A DNA stretch of 9,230 nucleotides from the NCBI GenBank assembly GCA_024680835.1, contig JAILBP010000180.1, positions 1 to 9,230 on the forward strand. Reading direction: 5' to 3'. The translations under genes and the position numbers were made by a program. Below the pieces are notes generated by a model. That model ran no database searches and was not told the DNA's origin. It saw only the letters and a list, made by a program, of their open reading frames with translations. Numbering within the stretch: the stretch's first letter is position 1; each line of letters begins with the position of its first letter. Source of the stretch: RGIG6904 sp024680835 (GTDB lineage: Bacteria > Bacillota > Clostridia > Lachnospirales > Lachnospiraceae). Below, piece by piece: positions 7,056 through 9,230 of the stretch.

Positions 7056-7075
7056 GTAGTGCTAAGTGATAGAGT
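7047..7075 (+). promoter_or_regulatory. Likely rnpB promoter
   Basis: A -35 TTGAAA lies at 7047-7052 and, after 17 bases, a -10 TAGAGT at 7070-7075. It predicts a start near 7082, where the RNase P RNA begins. The -10 is only four of six consensus bases, so the exact match of position to the RNA start is the main support. Confidence 0.55.
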
Positions 7076-7081
7076 ATTAAA

Positions 7082-7415
7082 CGCAAGAGGGATGAATGAT
7101 CGCGGCCCGTTTTACGGGGTGAGGAAAGTCCGGGCTTCGCAGGGCAGGATGCCGGATAACGTCCGGTGGAGGTGACTCCCAGGAAAGTGCAACAGAAAAT
7201 AACCGCCGAAAGGTAAGGGTGAAAAGGCAGTGTAAGAGACTACCGCTTCTCCGGTAACGGAGGAGGCTGTGTAAACCCCATCCGAAGCAAGACCGAGTTG
7301 GAGCATAAGATGGCCCGTCTGCTCCGGGTAGGTCGCTTGAGGCACATGGTAACATGTGTCCTAGATAGATGATCATTTTAAATGACATAACCCGGCTTAC
7401 AGTTCCTCTTGTGAT
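7082..7415 (+). ncRNA. rnpB: RNase P RNA (bacterial type A-like)
   Basis: This is the catalytic RNA of ribonuclease P, which removes 5' leaders from precursor tRNAs together with the protein RnpA. The conserved 5' core GAGGAAAGTCCGGGC is at 7121-7135 and the matching 3' core ACATAACCCGGCTTACAG at 7385-7402. These two make the P4 helix and the active-site region. GATAGATGATCAT near 7363 is another conserved stretch. The ends close as helix P1: GCAAGAGG (7083-7090) with CCTCTTGT (7405-7412). The length of about 334 bases is normal. The layout looks like the type A form common in Clostridia, but I assign the type less firmly than the gene. The ends are set by P1 and may be off by a few bases. 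No standard terminator follows. Confidence 0.96.
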
Positions 7416-7565
7416 TTTTCTTATATCCTGAAGTCCGAAGGACGCACAGGATATTAGAAAAATCCATACAGGGACACTTAACGAACACGAGCGAATGCGA
7501 AGTGTGAGTTTAGTGGCGTCGGATGTGATTTTTCATAATCAGAAGTCCGAAGGGCGCAGCATTAT
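7410..7565 (+). repeat. Three tandem hairpins, two with a shared core
   Basis: The gap between rnpB and pyrB carries three stem-loops. H1 pairs 7413-7430 with 7447-7464 (17 of 18 bases), with GTCC-GAA-GGAC in its loop. H2 pairs CACTTAAC (7475-7482) with GTTTAGTG (7508-7515), one mismatch, plus ACAC/GTGT inside. H3 pairs ATAAT (7535-7539) with ATTAT (7561-7565), with GTCC-GAA-GGGC inside. TGTGATTTTTC occurs at both 7410-7420 and 7524-7534, and AGTCCGAAGG followed by a purine and CGCA occurs in both H1 and H3, so about 35 bases are repeated 114 bases apart. None has a T run after its stem. Such hairpins are common in Lachnospiraceae intergenic DNA as far as I recall. Their role here (RNA end protection, weak termination, or a mobile repeat) is unknown. 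Confidence 0.75.
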
Positions 7566-7586
7566 TTCAAAGAAAGGATCACCACC

Positions 7587-8516
7587 ATGCGACATCTTTT
7601 GACACCGGAGGATCTGTCGGTCGAGGAACTTAACGACCTTTTAAAGCTCGCCGGAGATATCGAGAAAAACCGTGAGAAATACGCACATATCTGTGACGGC
7701 AAGAAACTGGCAACATGTTTCTATGAACCGTCAACCCGCACGAGGCTTTCATTTGAATCGGCAATGTTAAATCTCGGAGGCTCGGTCATCGGCTTTTCAT
7801 CGGCTGATTCCAGCTCGGCAGCGAAGGGTGAGAGCGTATCGGATACTATACGCATCATCTCCTGCTACGCTGATATCTGTGCTATCAGGCATCCCAAAGA
7901 GGGTGCTGCCTTAGTAGCCTCCTCAAAATCAAAGATCCCGGTCATAAATGCCGGTGACGGCGGACATGCCCACCCGACACAGACTCTGACCGATATTCTC
8001 ACTATTTATTCATTGAAGGGACGCCTTGACCATATGAAGATAGGCTTTTGCGGCGATCTTAAGTTCGGGCGCACCGTGCATTCGCTGATAAAAGCCATGG
8101 TTCGCTATGAAGGCATTGAGTTTGTCCTGATATCGCCGCCGGAGCTGAAAGTTCCGGGATACATCAAGAGCGATGTCATAGAGGGTAATAATATTCCCTA
8201 CACTGAGGTTGTCAGCCTTGAGGATGCCATAGGTGATGTGGATATCCTGTACATGACCAGAGTTCAGAAGGAGAGATTCTTCAACGAAGAGGACTACGTC
8301 CGCATGAAGGATTTCTATGTTTTGAATAAAGAGAAGATGGCACTTGCAAAAGAAGATATGCTGGTGCTGCATCCCCTGCCCCGTGTCAACGAGATCTCCG
8401 TGGAAGTGGATGATGATCCGAGAGCAGTATATTTTCAGCAGGCACAGTACGGAGTTTACGTCAGGATGGCTCTGATACTTACTTTGCTGGGGCTTGCACC
8501 TGCAGGTGTTTCCTGA
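7587..8516 (+). CDS. pyrB: Aspartate carbamoyltransferase catalytic chain PyrB
   Basis: PyrB joins carbamoyl phosphate to L-aspartate, giving carbamoyl aspartate, the first committed step of pyrimidine synthesis. The 309-residue product is full length. The carbamoyl phosphate loop YEPSTRTRLSFE (Ser49-Arg53), the lysine loop SSAAKGES (Lys80, given by the neighbouring subunit), RHP (Arg101), HAHPTQTLTD (His129) and the aspartate-binding MTRVQKERF and LHPLPRVNEI are all present, so the enzyme should be active. AGAAAGGA at 7571-7578 supports the ATG at 7587. A pyrI gene follows, as in E. coli-type class B enzymes, so the product should assemble into the c6r6 dodecamer. I see no clear promoter or pyrimidine attenuator in front, only the hairpin array. 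Confidence 0.97.
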   Translation: MRHLLTPEDLSVEELNDLLKLAGDIEKNREKYAHICDGKKLATCFYEPSTRTRLSFESAMLNLGGSVIGFSSADSSSAAKGESVSDTIRIISCYADICAIRHPKEGAALVASSKSKIPVINAGDGGHAHPTQTLTDILTIYSLKGRLDHMKIGFCGDLKFGRTVHSLIKAMVRYEGIEFVLISPPELKVPGYIKSDVIEGNNIPYTEVVSLEDAIGDVDILYMTRVQKERFFNEEDYVRMKDFYVLNKEKMALAKEDMLVLHPLPRVNEISVEVDDDPRAVYFQQAQYGVYVRMALILTLLGLAPAGVS

Positions 8517-8536
8517 TGTTCGGAATTGATCATTTG

Positions 8537-8561
8537 AGTCAGGGGGATTGTCGATTCTCTG
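8537..8561 (+). other. Hairpin between pyrB and pyrI
   Basis: In the 105-base gap between the two genes, GTCAGGGG near 8538 can pair with TCTCTGAC near 8555-8562, giving about eight base pairs including two G-U pairs around a nine- to ten-base loop. No T run follows, so it is not an intrinsic terminator. It could affect mRNA stability or the ratio of the two chains, but nothing shows this. Confidence 0.3.
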
Positions 8562-8621
8562 ACATTATGATGTTGGTTGAAGTTATTATACGGTATAGTT
8601 ATAAAAGATGGAGAGAGTGTT

Positions 8622-9050
8622 ATGTTAAACATCAGCGGTATTCATGAGGGTTTTGTGTTGGATCATATCAAAGCAGGTACTAGTCTCAGGATTTATGATG
8701 ATCTTGGTCTTTCGGATCTGGATTGTACCGTCGCCATCATCAAAAATGCTAAGTCCAACAAGCAGGGTAAGAAGGACATCATAAAAGTGGAGTGCCCCAT
8801 AGAGGCGCTGGATCTGGATATTTTGGGCTTTATCGACCATAACATCACGGTGAATGTCATAAAGGACGACAAGATCGTAGAAAAGAAGGTCTTAAAGCTT
8901 CCCAAACAGATCAAGAATGTCATTAAATGCAAAAATCCCAGATGTATCACATCTATAGAGCAGGAGCTGGATCACATCTTCGTACTGACTGACGAAGAAA
9001 AAGAAGTTTACAGATGTAAATACTGCGAAACCAGATACAAAGGGAATTGA
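8622..9050 (+). CDS. pyrI: Aspartate carbamoyltransferase regulatory chain PyrI
   Basis: PyrI binds nucleotides and gives allosteric control to aspartate transcarbamoylase. CTP/UTP inhibition and ATP activation are known for the E. coli protein. The 142-residue product has an N-terminal nucleotide-binding domain (DHIKAGTSLRIYDDLGL; KKDIIKVE) and a C-terminal zinc domain with Cys103, Cys108, Cys132 and Cys135 (CKNPRC and CKYC). The spacing of 5, 24 and 3 residues is the same as in E. coli PyrI, so it should contact PyrB normally. I chose the ATG at 8622 with GGAG at 8610-8613. A TTG at 8577 would add 15 residues that the family lacks. The gap to pyrB is 105 bases with no terminator, so the two genes are likely co-transcribed. 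Confidence 0.96.
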   Translation: MLNISGIHEGFVLDHIKAGTSLRIYDDLGLSDLDCTVAIIKNAKSNKQGKKDIIKVECPIEALDLDILGFIDHNITVNVIKDDKIVEKKVLKLPKQIKNVIKCKNPRCITSIEQELDHIFVLTDEEKEVYRCKYCETRYKGN

Positions 9051-9110
9051 TGTGATTTGAAGGCAGGATGGTTTGATGAGCCAATGATAATGGTAGAAGA
9101 GTGTTACTAT

Positions 9111-9227
9111 TCACAGCCACTTTACATACATTCTACAGGCTCGCCCTGACATCGGCAATCTGCGAAGCCAAGCTGGCAGAATTGCCTTGTCGGGCTCTAC
9201 TGCCGCTATCGCGGCTGCCTGTATCAT
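9111..9227 (-). other. 38-codon open frame inside the right-edge palindrome
   Basis: On the minus strand an ATG at 9227 opens a 38-codon frame ending TGA at 9111-9113. It reads MIQAAAIAAVEPDKAIL then PAWLRRLPMSGRACRMYVKWL in two parts, and the frame is still open at the right edge. It runs straight through the palindromic element, so it may be a by-product of the repeat and not a gene. Similar short peptides are often predicted from repeats in gut Clostridia, as far as I recall. Confidence 0.2.
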
Positions 9228-9230
9228 GTA
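9123..9230. repeat. Long imperfect palindrome, probably an element end
   Basis: The last 108 bases fold into one long hairpin. TACAT (9123-9127) pairs with ATGTA (9226-9230), TACAGGC (9134-9140) with GCCTGTA (9217-9223), GCCC and GACA (9143-9146, 9148-9151) with TGTC and GGGC (9188-9191, 9192-9195), GGCAAT (9154-9159) with ATTGCC (9181-9186), and TCTGC (9159-9163) with GCAGA (9176-9180) around a twelve-base loop. A side hairpin GCCGC/GCGGC sits at 9202-9215. The GC-rich palindrome differs from its AT-rich surroundings at 9051-9122. It could be a MITE-like repeat, a structured RNA, or the end of an insertion sequence. Its right limit may be outside the window. Confidence 0.55.

Noticed and set aside
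7077..7388. Minus-strand open frames across rnpB
   Set aside because: They are shadows of the structured RNase P RNA, which is identified by its conserved cores.
7413..7464. Hairpin H1 as the intrinsic terminator of rnpB
   Set aside because: The stem is long, but no T run follows on either strand, so it does not fit an intrinsic terminator.
8577..8605. Promoter for pyrI (TTGAAG, 17 bases, TATAAA)
   Set aside because: It would start transcription at about 8612, inside the ribosome binding site of pyrI, leaving almost no leader.
8577..8621. TTG start giving a longer PyrI
   Set aside because: The extra 15 residues have no match in the family, and the ATG at 8622 has its own GGAG.
1..9230. CRISPR array, prophage, toxin-antitoxin or defence genes
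   Set aside because: I saw no regularly spaced direct repeats and no coding region with such domains. All recognised genes are housekeeping or transport.

Overview
The window is ordinary, mostly chromosomal DNA of moderate GC. It most resembles a Lachnospiraceae-type Clostridium-class Firmicute. The reasons are strong AGGAGG-type ribosome binding sites, a T-box leader controlling a trp operon, a catalytic pyrB paired with a zinc-binding pyrI, and short hairpin repeats with a GAAGTCCGAAGG core in an intergenic region. Every confident gene is on the + strand. I did not identify a clearly new defence or mobile system. The undescribed material is in the non-coding parts and at the two edges.

Layout. 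Positions 1-417 hold the 3' end of an unrecognised coding region that makes best sense with a frame change near 215-225. From 426 a near-consensus promoter leads into a complete tryptophan T-box leader (about 461-767): a Stem I with a UGG codon in the specifier position, the conserved T-box sequence, and mutually exclusive antiterminator and terminator helices. It controls trpD, trpC, trpB and trpA, whose ends overlap. trpE, trpG and trpF are absent from the cluster. After 43 bases without a terminator comes an AEC-family membrane transporter, and 13 bases later a TIGR01212/YtqA-type radical SAM protein. A weak hairpin lies at the end of that gene. A small unrecognised lipoprotein gene follows.

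At 7082-7415 is rnpB, the RNase P RNA, with its own likely promoter. The 170 bases between rnpB and pyrB carry three hairpins in a row, two of them sharing a common core. pyrB and pyrI (catalytic and regulatory chains of aspartate transcarbamoylase) follow, 105 bases apart. The last 110 bases form a long imperfect palindrome that looks like one end of a repeat or mobile element and probably continues beyond the window.

How the parts work together. When tryptophan is scarce, uncharged tRNA-Trp should bind the leader and allow transcription of trpDCBA, which carry out the later steps from anthranilate to tryptophan. The transporter and the radical SAM gene may be read through on the same transcript. 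The pyrB-pyrI pair makes carbamoyl aspartate for pyrimidine synthesis, with PyrI giving allosteric control by nucleotides.
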